NCBI RefSeq assembly: GCF_000276665.1 | Contig: NW_004955463.1 | Coordinates: 14,133,325-14,197,324 of the forward strand | Direction of reading: 5' to 3' | Length of the DNA: 64,000 bases | From: Chinchilla lanigera | Taxonomy: Eukaryota > Chordata > Mammalia > Rodentia > Chinchillidae | Part shown: one piece after another, positions 9,829-21,160 of the stretch | Position numbering within the stretch: position 1 is the stretch's first letter | How the letters are laid out: every line of letters starts with the position of its first letter | Notes under the pieces: generated by a model | The model's database searches: none | What the model saw: only the letters and a program-made list of their open reading frames with translations | Told to the model about the DNA's origin: nothing | Program-made: the position numbers and the translations under genes

Positions 9829-11390
9829 GTCAAATGGTGGCTTACTAAAGTTTTATGTATGAAACTGTTGGTAGTTTTCTCAATTTCCTTAAATTCATGT
9901 TTAAACGTTTTTCTGTAGGAGATGAGTGAGAATTATGTTTTACAATTCTGAGATCTTAGGTGCCCTACATGCTTCAAAACTATTAAGTCTCTTAACCGCC
10001 TGTGTGACTGGAAATACTCTGAGGGAAATATCATTATGTACTGCAATCATGTACTAATAAAAACACATTAATAATAAAAACAGTAAAAGAGTAGGGTGAT
10101 TCTGCCTGGGTTGGCCAAGGCAGGGTGGTTGTGCTGTTCCATAAGGGCTGGTGTGGCCTGGATGGTGGCTGTGCTTCGGCTTCCACAGCAGAGTTAGGTG
10201 AGGGCGCAGGCTCCAGCCTTGGTGCTGCTGGAGAAGGCAGAGGCCCCCAGCTATTCATCGGCGTCGTTCCCAGGCTCTCTCTGGGGCCCTTTAGAAGAGC
10301 CCCTGAATCCTCCTGCTTTGTCCTCCCCCTTGTTCTTTACTCCATTACCCACTCAATTCTTCCTCTTGATTCTCCCAAGCCAGGAGCCAGGGTCAAGTAA
10401 GTGTAGCCAAGGGTGCAACTTGCTTTGGTCTCCTGTGGAAAGGATTCCAGCATCTCTCATTCAACAAAAGCCAAAGTCTTTGAGAAATAGGATGTGGGGT
10501 TCAGATTCTTGGAGCAGAGACAGCAAACACTTCACCTTCAAGAAGACAAATGACCATCCTCTGAGGAAGTTGCCTCCAAAACCAAGACTTGGGATCCTGC
10601 TCTGTCTGCTCAGACTACTCCTCAGGGCTCCATTCTCTTTTGCTTGGGTTTCAATAGAAAGCAAATCTCCGTTCACTGAGAGCATCCCTCCCGATCAGTT
10701 CCTTCCTCTCTGAGCACTCTCTTCTCCACCTGCAGAGCCAGCTGGATTCCATGGTGTGTCCCACATGTGTCCATGTGATTTCCTTCCACAATTCATAGTC
10801 ACCCTCACCGGGGCTGCAGCCTGAGGTCCCTGGCATCGCCGCAGAGGAGCAGGATGCAGAGGAGGGAAAGCTGGCTGTGGCTGTCCAGCCTGCTGTCATG
10901 TCCAGAGTTTGTCTTCTCCTCAGCCTCCACACCATTGGCGCCCCAGCCCTGCTGCTGGTCTTCTTCTGTATCTCTCTCTACCATGCTCACCATCCTGGCC
11001 ACTGCTGCTTGGCTGAGGCCCCCCTACCCCGTCTCTCTTGTTCCCTCACTGCAGCCCCACCCACTGCCTGCTTGGTGACTTCAGGATTCCCTTCCATGAT
11101 CTAAGAGGCTCTGTGTGCCCATCTGAAAACTCTAAATTCCCAGTGCCTGCTACTTCCATCTTATGCACTGGATTCTTGTTTTGCCTCTCAGAGTGTGGTG
11201 TCAGCCTTGACCTCACATCTCTGATGGGGACACCCCTCCTTGTCAGTGTGCTCGGCTTGGGCAAGTGTGCTGACACACACATGCACTTGTGCACACACAC
11301 GCACCCCCAAATGTCTGAATGCGTGAGAGCAGACCACTTATAGCCCACAAAAATATCAGCCTTTTCCAGGAAGGATTTCCTGATTGGACC
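9829..11390. other. Unassigned, single-copy-looking sequence
   Basis: AT-rich to about 10080, then GC-richer. Frames of 171 (10198-10713, plus) and 94 codons (10651-10935, minus) and others overlap without any recognised domain. The stretch near 11260-11310 is CA-rich. Confidence 0.4.
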
Positions 11391-11391
11391 C

Positions 11392-11811
11392 TGTTATGGT
11401 TTGTGCCTAAAAGTCCTCCCCCAAAGCCTCATATGATCATAGGTGGGGCTTTTCAGAGGTGGCTGGATCTAGAGCATATGATTGATTCATGGTGCAGTGC
11501 TAGGATTAGGCGTCCTGGGATTGAGGGTGTGAGTGCTACCTGCCCCAAGGGTGGGTAGCCTGGATAAGACATAAGGGGCAGAAAGAAGCTTCCTTCAGGT
11601 TACTTGAAGTTGGTCACGTGCTTGCTTTTGTTGTCTTTTACCTGTCATGAAGTGTTTCTCCTCTGCAAAGCCTGTCTGCCATGCCACCCTGCCTTGGAGC
11701 CACCGGATTATGGACTGAAACCTCTACAAACTGTGAGCCAAATAAACCTTTCCTCCTTTAACTTTGGGTGTGGGGTATTTTGTCTCAGCAAGGAGAAAAG
11801 TAACTAAGACA
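11392..11811 (+). mobile_element. Solo MaLR LTR with target duplication
   Basis: Complete ERVL-MaLR LTR. It starts TGTTATGGTTTGTGCC, contains the ATTATGGACTGAAACCTC and AAATAAACCTTTCC (polyadenylation) landmarks, and ends GTAACTAAGACA. The direct repeats GACCC at 11387-11391 and 11812-11816 are its 5-bp target duplication. It is a close relative of the LTR at 41428-41750. Confidence 0.9.
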
Positions 11812-11816
11812 GACCC

Positions 11817-12002
11817 TTTCCTCCCCATCCTGCCTCCCTTGAAACATGGGAGGGTGAGTGTCCTTCGACTCCTCTGTAGTTTTTGCTACTATTGACTACT
11901 TCTGCCTTCTTGAAAATTCTCATCTGTGTTGCTCAGCATCATGATGGCCTCCCTAACATCCATTCTTTCTAGATTTTAGTAATATGGTAGCCACCCTGTT
12001 GG
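11817..12002. other. Unassigned sequence
   Basis: Short interval between an LTR and an ID element with nothing recognised. Confidence 0.4.
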
Positions 12003-12108
12003 GTATTTTTGCTTTTGTTTTGTTTGTTTTGCAGGGCTGGTGCTTAAGCCCAGGACCTCCCGCATGTCAGCTGTGTGCTCTAGCACTGAACTCCACCCCA
12101 CATCTTTC
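12003..12108 (-). mobile_element. ID-type SINE, old copy
   Basis: Antisense ID. A T-rich tail (TTTTGTTTGTTTTGC) is followed by GGACCTCCCGCATG and TAGCACTGAACTCCACCCCA, the reverse of a B box then an A box. It is diverged from the young ID copies in the window. Confidence 0.75.
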
Positions 12109-12825
12109 CTGCTTTTGATCTGAGGACTCCACTCTCTTTTCTGTGTGCCTGTGAAATTCAGCTCCACCCCACACTCTAAGTCTGGGGAATTGACTTTGGC
12201 ATAAGCTAAGGAGAACTACAGAAATTCTTTCTAGGGTGGGGTGTGAACAGATTCACGCCAATGGGCTTGGGAAAAATGTTTGTTTGGCAGTTTCTGAGTA
12301 AGAAGTTTCTTTGTACCTCAGAGAGAGTTCTGGGTATGAGGCCCTCTTTCCCCTGGTTTGGAGGCTGAAGTAGGAAGCCAGGAGTTTTGGCAGCTGACCT
12401 TAGAATAACATTAATCCCTCAGAAGGCAGGGCCAAAGAACAGAAGGAACCTGCATCCTTGACATTGTGGGTAGAACAGCTGAGTCAAACTGAACCTGAAG
12501 CCAGTGCTGATCTGTATTTCCAGTCTCATATACCTTTTAATGTCATTCCTTGTTTAAGCTGGTTTGAATTGGTGTTTTCCTTACACGTAGAAAAGTCCTA
12601 AAGTAGTCCCTCTTTTTCTCCCCTGATTTTTCTTTTCTCTTTCTGGATACTCATCTCAACTCTCCCAGTTTCCTCCTTTTCCTTTCCCTATCGTAGGACG
12701 GTGACCCGCTGTACTGTTCACAAATGGAATCACCTCATTTATGCTTCTTTTGCTGTTGTCTTCCAAATCTGTGACATCTAAGATCAGGCACGGTATCTGA
12801 CAGCCTTCTAGTATTTCTGATTTGT
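12109..12825. other. Unassigned sequence
   Basis: Mixed composition with no recognised element or gene. It is T-rich near 12600-12690. Confidence 0.35.
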
Positions 12826-12829
12826 GTCA

Positions 12830-13260
12830 CAGCTCATTGAGTTCAAAAGTGAGTGTCTTACCACTCCCTACCAGCCCGTTCCTTGTCCTAGATTTTCTAC
12901 CTTTGCCAAACCGCTCACCTAGCCATAAGCTGGTGTCACCACTCTTACACCCTCCCCATATCCAGTGAGCCACCGCCCCCTCGCAGATCTTCCTCCTCAG
13001 TCCCATTGCGCTGCACACCCCACCTGCACTGCTTTGGCTCAGTTGTCCATTGTCCCTTGCTAGGCGAAGGCCAGGCCCTCAGTTAGCCTCCTCACGACCG
13101 CTGGCCATTTTCTAAAATGTCAGTTTGGCTCATGGCGTCTGCCCAGCGCCCTTTGGTGGTTCCTTCTGTTTCCTTCGAGGAACAGCTCCTAGAATTATCA
13201 CTGCCATAAGCCTTCTGATCTGGAAATTCTAGGTGTTCCTCCCAGGCCTTGGCCTAGGCC
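12830..13260 (+). mobile_element. L2-like old LINE fragment
   Basis: The order CAGGCCCTCAGTTAGCCTCC, TTTTCTAAAATGTCAGTTTG, TTCCTTCTGTTTCCTTCGAGG and CATAAGCCTTCTGATCTGG follows that of L2-type LINEs, with heavy divergence. The assignment is tentative. Confidence 0.4.
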
Positions 13261-13605
13261 ACTTCCACTGTTTGTGGAGCCACCCCAAGGCAAATTCCTC
13301 CTGTCCTCAGGCTGAGATGCCTGGGTTGGCAGCCCTGGGGGCAAGGACACTGCCTCAGCGCTCCCACAGTGAGCAGAACCTGCCTCTTACCAGACCCTCA
13401 GTCCCCAGCAGTAGGTTCAGGACAGGTCTTCAGCCAGGTAAATGGGCAGGCAGGGACTTCGGGAGTGGGCTGGATGCTTCACCCGGGGGACCATCCCTGA
13501 AGCAACCCCTCTGGCCCTGAGAGATGCTGCCCCTGTGGGGGGATTGTGCTGTGTCCCAGGCCTTCCTGGGATGAGTGGTTGCTGGGTTTATGATCACTGC
13601 AAGAA
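13261..13605. other. Unassigned sequence
   Basis: GC-rich. A 95-codon plus frame at 13233-13520 overlaps a 67-codon minus frame. No domain is recognised. Confidence 0.35.
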
Positions 13606-13925
13606 GTGATTTCTTTTTTCTTTTTCCCTGCACTGGGGCTTAAACACAGGGGCACTTTACCATGGAGCTGTATCTCCAGTCTTTTTTATTGGTTGATTGA
13701 TTTTGTTTTAACTTTCTTTTTTTTTTTTTTTTTGGATCTGGAATCGAACTCAGGAGCTTGCGCTTACCAGGCAGGCTCTGTACCACTGAGCTATATCCCT
13801 GGCCTGTTTTTTTTTTTTTAAACTTTGAGGCAGGATCTGGCCAAGTTGTCCATGCTGGCCTTGAATTTTTGATCCTCATGTCTCAGCCTCCCAAGAAGCT
13901 GGATTACGGGTGTGCCTGGTTTGCA
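13606..13925 (-). mobile_element. B1-dID composite split by a younger ID
   Basis: Antisense composite. The ID half (GGGGCTTAAACACAGGGGCA … GGAGCTGTATCTCCAG) is at 13606-13700 and the B1 half (GAGGCAGGATCTGGCCAAG … GGATTACGGGTGTGCC) is at 13806-13925. They are separated by the younger antisense ID listed next. The old copy therefore predates the ID insertion. Confidence 0.75.
13710..13805 (-). mobile_element. ID SINE inside a B1-dID
   Basis: A poly-T tail, then GGAATCGAACTCAGGAGCTT (B box), GCTTACCAGGCAGG and GAGCTATATCCCTGGCC (A box). It is closer to the young ID consensus of this window than the surrounding B1-dID, so it is the later insertion. Confidence 0.85.
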
Positions 13926-14185
13926 GGAAACTATTCTAAGAATATGACCCTCTGTTCAGGTGTAAATAAAAGGGAGAGAGCCATGGAGGGGCCTGGAGGG
14001 CAGGCCTTGGGTAGCAGCCCTTGGTTTTAAAGGAAAAGGAGGTTTTTCCGATTCTACTGGAGATTCTGGAGCACTTGAGACCACTGTGATCCCAATAGCT
14101 CCCAGTAAAATGCTTTTTCTGCTTTGGGTAGATAAAGGGAAACTATTAGGGATCAGCAGGAGAACAGGGAGGTGTTTGAGCAGAA
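13926..14185. other. Unassigned sequence
   Basis: Nothing recognised. No repeat and no supported coding region. Confidence 0.35.
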
Positions 14186-14189
14186 GGCA

Positions 14190-14300
14190 GAAATTGTGCC
14201 CCCCTTTATTCAGGCACTCCAGGCCCCATTCTGCTGGGTGTCACCTCCCTCTCGAGGCCTTCCCTGACTGCCAGCCCTTCAGGAGCTCCCCTGAACTTTC
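14190..14300 (+). mobile_element. L2 3'-region fragment
   Basis: Contains TGTCACCTCCCTCTCGAGGC followed by CTTCCCTGACTGCCAGCC, the hallmark 'gtcacctcc…gaggccttccctgac' section of L2. Confidence 0.55.
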
Positions 14301-15350
14301 ACACAGCCCTGGAGAGCTGGGGTTGTGGACTGGGAGCAGGAACGTGTGTGTGCACAGTCTGATGCCTATCAGCTGATCCTGGGGCAGCTGCTGCTGGTGA
14401 GAGGGCACACTTTGAATTATGAGTTCTGAATTATGATGAAACTACTGATAATAACAAACACATGATGGGTGCTCGCTGTGACCCCTAATCCTCTCTCCAG
14501 CGAGCTCTCTTAATGAGATCACATTCTGTGGATGGGATTGGGTTTCCAGTAAGTGCCTGCCCACTCCAGCCTCCTTCTCGGATCCTGTCCAGGGCTGGTG
14601 GTGCTGGGAGGAATGCAGGGTGCTGGGAGGCACGCTTGTCCCCTTCTCCTCGAGGGGGCCATCCTCTGTGATAGCACAGGAGGTGAGGAGGACTCAGGGC
14701 TCAGGACAGCAGGAACAAGGGACCAGAAGGGGCTTAGGGGAAGCAGAACTCAGCAAGCAGCCGCTCAGTGGCTGTTTGGAGTCCCAAGATGCCACCTGGC
14801 AGCCCTAAGATGCTCCGTGGCTGCCCTGCCCTCTCTCTGCTCTGCCCATGGCTGGGGTGTGTGTGTTGTTTCTCATCACTGTCATCCCACCTGCGTCTTG
14901 CCCTCTCCAGCCCTACCTCCCCCTGGCCTTCTCCAGCTTCTCTAGGCACCCACCCCGTGTAAGGTCATACTGTCACCATTCACCGGGAGATGTGTGTTTC
15001 ATTGGGTGTCTCAAGGCCCAAGCTCTTTAAGGAATGAAATAATATTGGTGGAATCTTGACAGGTTTAGAAGACAGGTGGGTCACCCAGAGGGCCATTCCG
15101 AATAGTGAGGCCTGAGACATCCTTCCTGCCCTTCTTTCTCTTTCCTTTCAGCTTCCTTTGGGTTGGGCTCTGGGCTTGACACTGAGATGAAAAGGCCATG
15201 ATCAGCCAGAGCTTCAAGAAAGGTCTCCCTCGGGCCGGCTTCTCCCGAGGAGTGGCGGGGCTTCTCTGCTCTTTCACAGCTTCTCCAGTGAGTACTCTCT
15301 GAGGTGGGCTCAGCCCTGTGAACTGAAGTCCCAGTTTCCTGTGGCTGGAG
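14301..15350. other. Unassigned, GC-rich single-copy-looking sequence
   Basis: Frames of 130, 71, 64 and 106 codons overlap on both strands at 14553-15385. None is recognisable. No repeat is seen. Confidence 0.4.
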
Positions 15351-15381
15351 GCACCCAGCACCCAGCACCCAGCACCAAGCA
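15351..15381 (+). repeat. (GCACCCA)n short tandem repeat
   Basis: Three to four copies of a 7-bp GCACCCA unit, the last degenerate. Confidence 0.85.
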
Positions 15382-16195
15382 GCAATTCCCTTGGAATTGC
15401 CCTGGCTATGGCTCCAGTGTTGTGGAGGGGTTTGTAGCTGGAGGCTCAGCCAGGGTGTGGTGAGTGGGCAGAGCCCCGAGCATGTGGCTGTGAGCCTTTG
15501 TCTGCTCCTGTTCACACTCAGAGCTGGGGGAGCAGACACTCCTGACAGGGACCCAGGACAGTGTGACTCACAGCTCTCTGCTCTGTGCTCCCTGGCTTCA
15601 GTGACTTGGAAAAGGCTAGCAAGAAACCGTGCAGCCTGGCCTCAGGCAGCTCCCTGGCTGCCACTGGCTATGCAGTCTCATGCTCATGGGTCTGAGTGTG
15701 GCCAGCGCAGTTCATCCCCTCTCTCATGATGGGCCTGGCAGCCCTTGCCACCCCAGCCATCTTGGCCTCATCTGAGATCCTGGTCTGTCCTCAGCTTGTT
15801 CCAGGGAACTGGATTCTCTGGGGCCCCAGGAGTCAGCTACATAATTTGCACAGCACAGTACAGAATGAAAATGCAGGTCCCTTATTTAAAAATGATTACA
15901 GACCTCAAGATGGTGACAGCACAACATTACACCAAGTGTAGGACCCTCCTAAGGGCCACAAAGCTAGTCTTATCTGCCCAGTATTTGCTTCTCAAAGTCA
16001 GGCTTTTGGGCCATCTGACAACAACCCTAAAAAGAATGTTTAGGCGCTGGTAACGGGTGGCAGAGGAGTTAGTCCTGCCTGATACTTTCCAATTGCACCA
16101 CTGGCTCCAGTTCCTTCCTCAGAAGGTAGTTTCTTTGGCTTTTTCTCACTCCTCTGTGCCTCCCATGGGTTTTCATGTCTGGAGAGCAAGGAAGG
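15382..16195. other. Unassigned sequence, possible old repeat at 15800-15990
   Basis: The part from 15860 to 15960 (CAGTACAGAATGAAAATGCA … AAAATGATTACAGACCTCAA … ACACCAAGTGTAGG) has the look of a mammal-wide MER-type repeat, but I cannot name it. The rest is unassigned. Confidence 0.3.
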
Positions 16196-16197
16196 AG

Positions 16198-16260
16198 GGT
16201 ATGCGTGCGTGCGTGCGTGCTTGCATGCGTGCGTGGGTGCGCATGTGTGCATGTGTGTGA
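16198..16260 (+). repeat. (GTGC)n / (GT)n microsatellite
   Basis: TATGCGTGCGTGCGTGCGTG followed by imperfect GTGC and GTGT units. Alternating purine-pyrimidine sequence of this kind can adopt Z-DNA in principle. Confidence 0.9.
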
Positions 16261-16450
16261 TGGAGGCAACTGGAAGCAGAGGAGCAAGCTGAAGGACGAA
16301 TGGTGGGATATAATCAGAGTTTGGTTTTCTATCTGCTCCTGACGCTCTTCCCCTAGGGCAGTTCCTGTTGTTTCGTGGCCCAGGGCTCTAGGTGCAGTTG
16401 CTTTCTACACCCCGAGGTGGATCCTGGCCATCCACCTAGCTGTTTGGTAT
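16261..16450. other. Unassigned sequence
   Basis: Short interval with nothing recognised. Confidence 0.35.
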
Positions 16451-16452
16451 AT

Positions 16453-16560
16453 TGAGACAGGGTCTTGCTATGTAGCCCAGGCTGGCCTCAAACGCCGGAC
16501 AATCTTCCTGGCTTAGCCTCCTGAGCACTGGGATTACGCGTGTGCACCACCACACCTGGG
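16453..16560 (-). mobile_element. B1 SINE (short form)
   Basis: GAGACAGGGTCTTGCTATGT, GCCCAGGCTGGCCTCAAACG, GCACTGGGATTACGCGTGTG. Antisense, lacking the internal duplication and lacking a clear tail. Confidence 0.9.
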
Positions 16561-17100
16561 CTGTGTGGAAGAGAAGATAAATTCTGGCCTAGGAGCTCAC
16601 ACTGAGAGCAGAGGTGGGGTTTTCCAGCATCTGCTGGGCAGCTTGTCCTTCTTGCAAGAAGACAGAACACAGAGATAAATGACCTGGCCAGAGCAGCCTT
16701 CTGGTGAGTAGATAAACTCTTTGGAGTAGTAAGGAAGGAATTTCAAGATGAGGCAGCACACAGGATAAAGGTAAGATCTGTGGCGCTGGTCCTCCCTCAC
16801 ACAAGGCAACCCTTTAATCAGAGTACCTGGGGCAGCTCTCTGGGGCTATGGAGGACACAGTAGGTCTCTCTGCCCATCCCCTGCCGTGAAGGAGCTCGCA
16901 GTCTAGTTGGAAGACACATCTGGCCTCAGGTCTCTGAGTATGAGGCCATGTGCTTGTCACTTGGTAGGGCTTGGCCTGGCCCATGGGAGGCACCAATGGA
17001 AGGCTGAGTAGCAGAAGGAATTAAATGGGCAGAGTGTTGACAAGCTGGTGACAAGGGAGCAGAGCTCTTCGGAGTTCGGATGACCAGATTCAGAATGAGG
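16561..17100. other. Unassigned, single-copy-looking sequence
   Basis: No repeat or gene recognised. Minus-strand frames of 60 to 71 codons overlap each other. Confidence 0.4.
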
Positions 17101-17282
17101 AAAGGGCCACATGTAGTGGTGCCTGCCTGTAATTCCAGCACTGGGGAGGCTGAGGCAGGAAGATTGTTGTGAATTTGAGGCCAGCCTGGGCTACATAAGT
17201 GAGCTCAAGGCCAGCCTGAACTGCATAGTGAGACCCTGTCTCAAAAGGACAAAAGAAAGAAAAAATAAATAAATAAAGGATT
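17101..17282 (+). mobile_element. B1 SINE with internal duplication
   Basis: GTGGTGCCTGCCTGTAATTC … GAGGCTGAGGCAGGAAG … GAGGCCAGCCTGGGCTACAT / CAAGGCCAGCCTGAACTGCA … GAGACCCTGTCTCAAAAGG, ending in an A-rich tail with AAATAAATAAATAAA. Confidence 0.92.
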
Positions 17283-17342
17283 TCCATTTGGTGGAAAGTA
17301 GGGGCATGTCAGAGAGATGGTGTTTGGATTTCACGTCAATTA

Positions 17343-17426
17343 AGTAATGCAGTACTGGCAATCAAACCCAGGGCTTCAAGTCTGCAAAGTAAGTGCTCTC
17401 CCGCTGAGCTGCATCTCAAGCCCTTG
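17343..17426 (-). mobile_element. ID-type SINE, antisense
   Basis: GCAGTACTGGCAATCAAACC … GTAAGTGCTCTCCCGCTGAG … CATCTCAAGCCC. B box and A box are in reversed order. Old copy without a clear poly-T. Confidence 0.75.
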
Positions 17427-17529
17427 GAGGATTTGGGTTGTTGGGAGCTGGAGTGCGTAGGGGTATCAGGCAAGGCAGGACAGAGCTAGAACACAGAAAG
17501 GCTGGGTTAGGTAGGATGACACAGCTTCC

Positions 17530-17705
17530 AATGGTGGCTCAACTTTGAACAGCCCTGTGGTTTTGAATAAGTCGCCTGACATTTATGAGTTCCATTTTTT
17601 GATATGTAAGACGGGGAGAAATAGTATCTACCTCACTGGATTTTTGTCAGAATTACCTAAAATGTCTACCTAAAGCTCTTAGTTTGGTGCTTGGCATATA
17701 ATAAT
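17530..17705 (+). mobile_element. MIR SINE
   Basis: Landmarks run in MIR order: TTTTGAATAAGTCGCCTGAC, GAGTTCCATTTTTTGATATG, GTATCTACCTCACTGGATTT, AAGCTCTTAGTTTGGTGCTTGGCATATAAT. Mammal-wide ancient SINE. Confidence 0.75.
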
Positions 17706-18430
17706 CAACAAGGGATTACAGCTATTTAATGACAAAGACATAAATCAGAAAACCGTACCATGTTTGAGAGGCAACAACTTCTATCTCACTGGAGAGAGTT
17801 TATTTAGGAAGCAGAGGACTTTATATTTTATGGTGGAGCTGGCTTATATAGAATCTTGAATGCCAGGTTCAGAATTGAGCTTTTTTTTTTTTGGAAGCTG
17901 AGATAAGAATTAAGCCAGGTTTAAAAATGAGCTTTGTAGGAAGATAAAAATTAAGTGCCCCTAGAGAGTTACTTAATTCTCTAGGGTCTTAGAGAGTTTT
18001 TCTTTTGCTCTAATTCACTCTGTCAAGCTATTCCCACATTGGTTCTGGAACATAATCTCTGTGGGTGCCATATACTTTCTCCAGTTATTTTTTCCACTAT
18101 TTTCAGATGACATGTATATCATGTAAGCTGGAAATTTATAGGACATCTTAGAACCATCTAAGTAAAGAGGCTTTTAGAAATTGAAAGGGGAAACCCATGG
18201 AATTTAAAAGTTGTCATAATTCAAGGGTTTGCTTGGCTTTGGGATATGGCGAGTCACAAGAACGTGTGAAAGATGTGCTGTTCCAGGACAAAGTGGCATG
18301 ACTGGCATGGAGAGTCAAGTGTAATCCTTCACCATAACCCCAGCCCCTGAGGGCCAGGTACCCACAGAAGAAAGTTGCTTCTTTACATAAGACTTTTTTT
18401 TACCAAGCCTCCTCTCAGAAGGTGGCCTAA
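17706..18430. other. Unassigned, AT-rich sequence
   Basis: No named repeat. An AGAGAGTTACTTAATTCTCTA stretch near 17965 forms an imperfect inverted repeat. Part of this could be an older LINE or LTR. Confidence 0.35.
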
Positions 18431-18434
18431 AAAT

Positions 18435-18960
18435 AGACACCCAAATGTAAAATATGCAACCTTTGGCCCAGCTTCTCCACTTCTGGGAATTTATCTTAAG
18501 AAACTAATCGGACAAGAATGTCTGTTTTTGTCTTGTTTAGAATAGCAAACATAAAAATAGCTTAAATATCTATTAACACGGTGTTGAGTTTTTTAAATGG
18601 CTTATTTATTCAACAGAATACTAAGAAGTCATTTAAAAATTATGGCTACATCTGTGTGTGGCTATGGACAGTTGTCCTCTGATGGAATATCAAAGAAAAA
18701 AAGCAAGTTTCAGACAGTGTATTTGGGTGACCAATTTCATGTCGGTTACCTTTGTATTTATATATGTATTAAAATTCAGGAAGGCTCCGGAAGACTATGA
18801 GCAAACTTATTGAAGTGGCAAATTTGGGGAAAGGAATTATGAGTTGATGCTGATGTTTACTATGATATTTTTATATCATATGACTTTTTAGCAATGTATC
18901 ATTTCTATCACAGAAAAAATATATTTAAGATAAAAACGATTCTAAAAAGATTGAAAAATG
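18435..18960 (+). mobile_element. L1M 3' end (ORF2 tail and 3' UTR)
   Basis: Follows the order of an ancient L1 3' end: GGCCCAGCTTCTCCACTTCT, GGGAATTTATCTTAAGAAAC, AATAGCAAACATAAAAATAG, CAACAGAATACTAAGAAGTC, ATCAAAGAAAAAAAGCAAG. It ends in AT-rich sequence. Non-coding now. Confidence 0.75.
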
Positions 18961-19790
18961 ATTAAAAAATTCTTGTGCTTTTTTTGTGGGCTTGAAAGGA
19001 AAGAAATCAGTAAACGGATTGAAAAGTAGCTGAATTGAAGGTAAATAATGTGACAAGAGCTACACAGAAGAGAAGATGTCTTGATCATTGGGTGTAGGTG
19101 AAATCAATATCAATTGTAAGAAAACAATGATATTTATTGTGCATTGCTGTTGAAGGTATTTTCTATCAAACCTACAACTTGTGATTAAAGCTAAGTAGGC
19201 CAAATTCACACAAATGTTAGAAATTTTTGTGTTGCTTGTCCCTCTACCTCCCTCTAGTTGCCTGAGTTTTGGGGGTCCCCGGTGAAGGCAGAGTTGAGCA
19301 GGGTCTGAAGCTCAGGCAGAGATCAGTGGCTGCATTTGATGAGGGCAGAATCCATGGAGCTGAGGAGGCTGGGGGATTGTGAGGCATGTGCTGACTCAAG
19401 TTGTTTGCCAAGCCCATGTCCCCACACATCACAGAGGTACTTAACTGAGGACAGGGTTCCTGCCCCAAGGCCCTGAGGACACAGATCTGAAGGTGCCAGA
19501 GGACTGCTAGTGTCAGGGAACCTGCGTCCACTGCCTTCTAGGGCATGGGCACCCACTGGCAGCATCACAACAGCAACTCAGGTGGCAAGGTGCTGACCCA
19601 CCTATCCATTATGGAGTCAGGGTAGAAGGTGGGAGACAGAGGGTGTCTGTCCTAGGGATGATTAAGTCAGGAGGTGTCTCATTCCTTCCTTGAGGTAGGT
19701 ACCTTGATTTCTGAGGCCAGAATGTGGTGCCACCGCAAACCACACTGTCTGAGGTGAGGCGTGAGGCAGTGTTACAAGGTGGTAAAGCAG
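18961..19790. other. Unassigned sequence
   Basis: AT-rich to 19240, then GC-rich. Two overlapping minus-strand frames (95 and 81 codons, 19244-19568) show no recognised domain. Confidence 0.35.
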
Positions 19791-19794
19791 GGGT

Positions 19795-19990
19795 GGTGGG
19801 GAGAGCAATTGGGGGTTGACTCCTGGCTCTGCTGTTGTTTACTGGCTATGTGGCTTTGGGCAAGTTACTTAATAATTATGCCGTAATCACTTCACCTGTG
19901 TGTGTGGGGGGGGGAGAAAAATGAAAACATATAAAAATGATAACAGTATAAGATCATATAAGTAAAGAATTTTGCATAAAGCTAATTCTC
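19795..19990 (+). mobile_element. MIR SINE
   Basis: TTGACTCCTGGCTCTGCTG, TATGTGGCTTTGGGCAAGTT, ACTTAATAATTATGCC and AATCACTTCACCTGTG match the MIR core and following region. A G-rich run of nine interrupts it. Confidence 0.8.
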
Positions 19991-20179
19991 TTAATAACTT
20001 TACTGGTTATGTATTATCATGGCCATTTTACAGAAAAGGAAACAGGTTTAGGGAAAAAATGAATTTAACTCCGAAGTTTAAGCTCCTGCCTCTGAAAAGC
20101 CTCCTGTCCCAACTCCCTCCTGCTATTTGCCCCTTCTCAGAGGGACCCCTGAGCTCCTCCCTGCTCCTCTCTCATGTGC

Positions 20180-20540
20180 CATCACATGAAAGTGTGACCT
20201 TGGGCACTATATCTGGTCCTTCCCCCTCCCTCTGGTGCTCTTGCTCTGCTTCCCAGATGCCATGAGCTAAGCATCTTTGCTTTGTCATGCCCTTCCACCT
20301 TGTTTCTGCCTGGGAGCCATATGACTGTGGACTGAATCCCCCTCAAACTGTAAGGCAGATTAACCTTTCCTCTTTTTTCTTTTTTTTTGGTTTTTCTCTG
20401 GTACTGGGAACCGAACTCATGACCTTGCGCTTGCCAGGCAGGCGCTTTGCCGCTGAGCTAAATCCCCAGCCCCTAACCTTTCCTCTTTTAAGCTGTGGGT
20501 GTCTGGTTTGTCTCAGTGACAGGAAAGCTGATGAGTACAG
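20180..20540 (+). mobile_element. MaLR 5' LTR, interrupted by an ID
   Basis: Pairs with the LTR at 22622-22937. The beginning is not clear and is probably truncated or diverged. The sequence AACCTTTCCTCTTTT is repeated on both sides of the ID insertion (20365 and 20476). Confidence 0.7.
20372..20475 (-). mobile_element. Young ID SINE inside the MaLR 5' LTR
   Basis: T-rich tail, then GGTACTGGGAACCGAACTCA, TGACCTTGCGCTTGCCAGGC, AGGCGCTTTGCCGCTGAGCT and AAATCCCCAGCCCC. The target duplication TAACCTTTCCTCTTTT flanks it. Confidence 0.93.
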
Positions 20541-20965
20541 AAAAGTGGTACCAGATAAGTGGGGTCTTTGTGACTGTACTTGACCATGTAGTTCAGAAAG
20601 CTTTGGAGCTAGTTTACAGAAGGAGTTTGGAAAGGTTTGGAGATGTGAGCTAGAGAAGCTCTAAAATTCTGTCGGCAAAGCTTGATGGGTGATTCTGGAC
20701 TTAGATTAGAAGACTAAAATGGTGATAAGAATGTGGACAATAAAGGCCAAGCTCAAGAGATTTCAGCTGGGAATGAGGATTTTTCAAGGAGTTGGACTAG
20801 ATGACGTGTATGTTACACTCATTTTTTTTCCCCTACATTTTGCACATGTCTTGAGATCTTGCAGGAGGCTGAGTTTAAGGGGTATGGGTTAATTGATATG
20901 GTGAAGGCAATTTCAAGGTAGCCAGCATTCAGGCTGTGGTATGACTACTACTGGCTGCTTTCAGC

Positions 20966-21060
20966 CAATTTCCCCCCCCACCCCCAGTACTGGGAATCAA
21001 ACTCATGACCTTGCACTTGCCAGGCAAGTGCTGTGCAGCTGAGCTAAATCCCCAGCCCCT
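20966..21060 (-). mobile_element. ID SINE in the MaLR interior
   Basis: CCCCAGTACTGGGAATCAAA … CTTGCACTTGCCAGGCAAGT … GAGCTAAATCCCCAGCCCC. The poly-T tail has become a run of C. GAGCCAAATTTATG follows and resembles the left flank AGCCAATTT. Confidence 0.9.
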
Positions 21061-21160
21061 GAGCCAAATTTATGGTGAGAATCAGGGACAGAAAGCAGAA
21101 CAGAAAATTTTGAAAAATGTAAATTTTGGCCCAGAAGGAACCATGTGTGAAGTTGGGAAC

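Noticed and set aside
10198..10713. 171-codon plus-strand open frame
   Set aside because: Low-complexity, leucine/proline/serine-rich composition and competing minus frames. No family recognised.
15351..15381. CRISPR-like or other regularly spaced array
   Set aside because: The repeats are contiguous 7-bp units without spacers, a plain tandem repeat. The organism is a mammal in any case.
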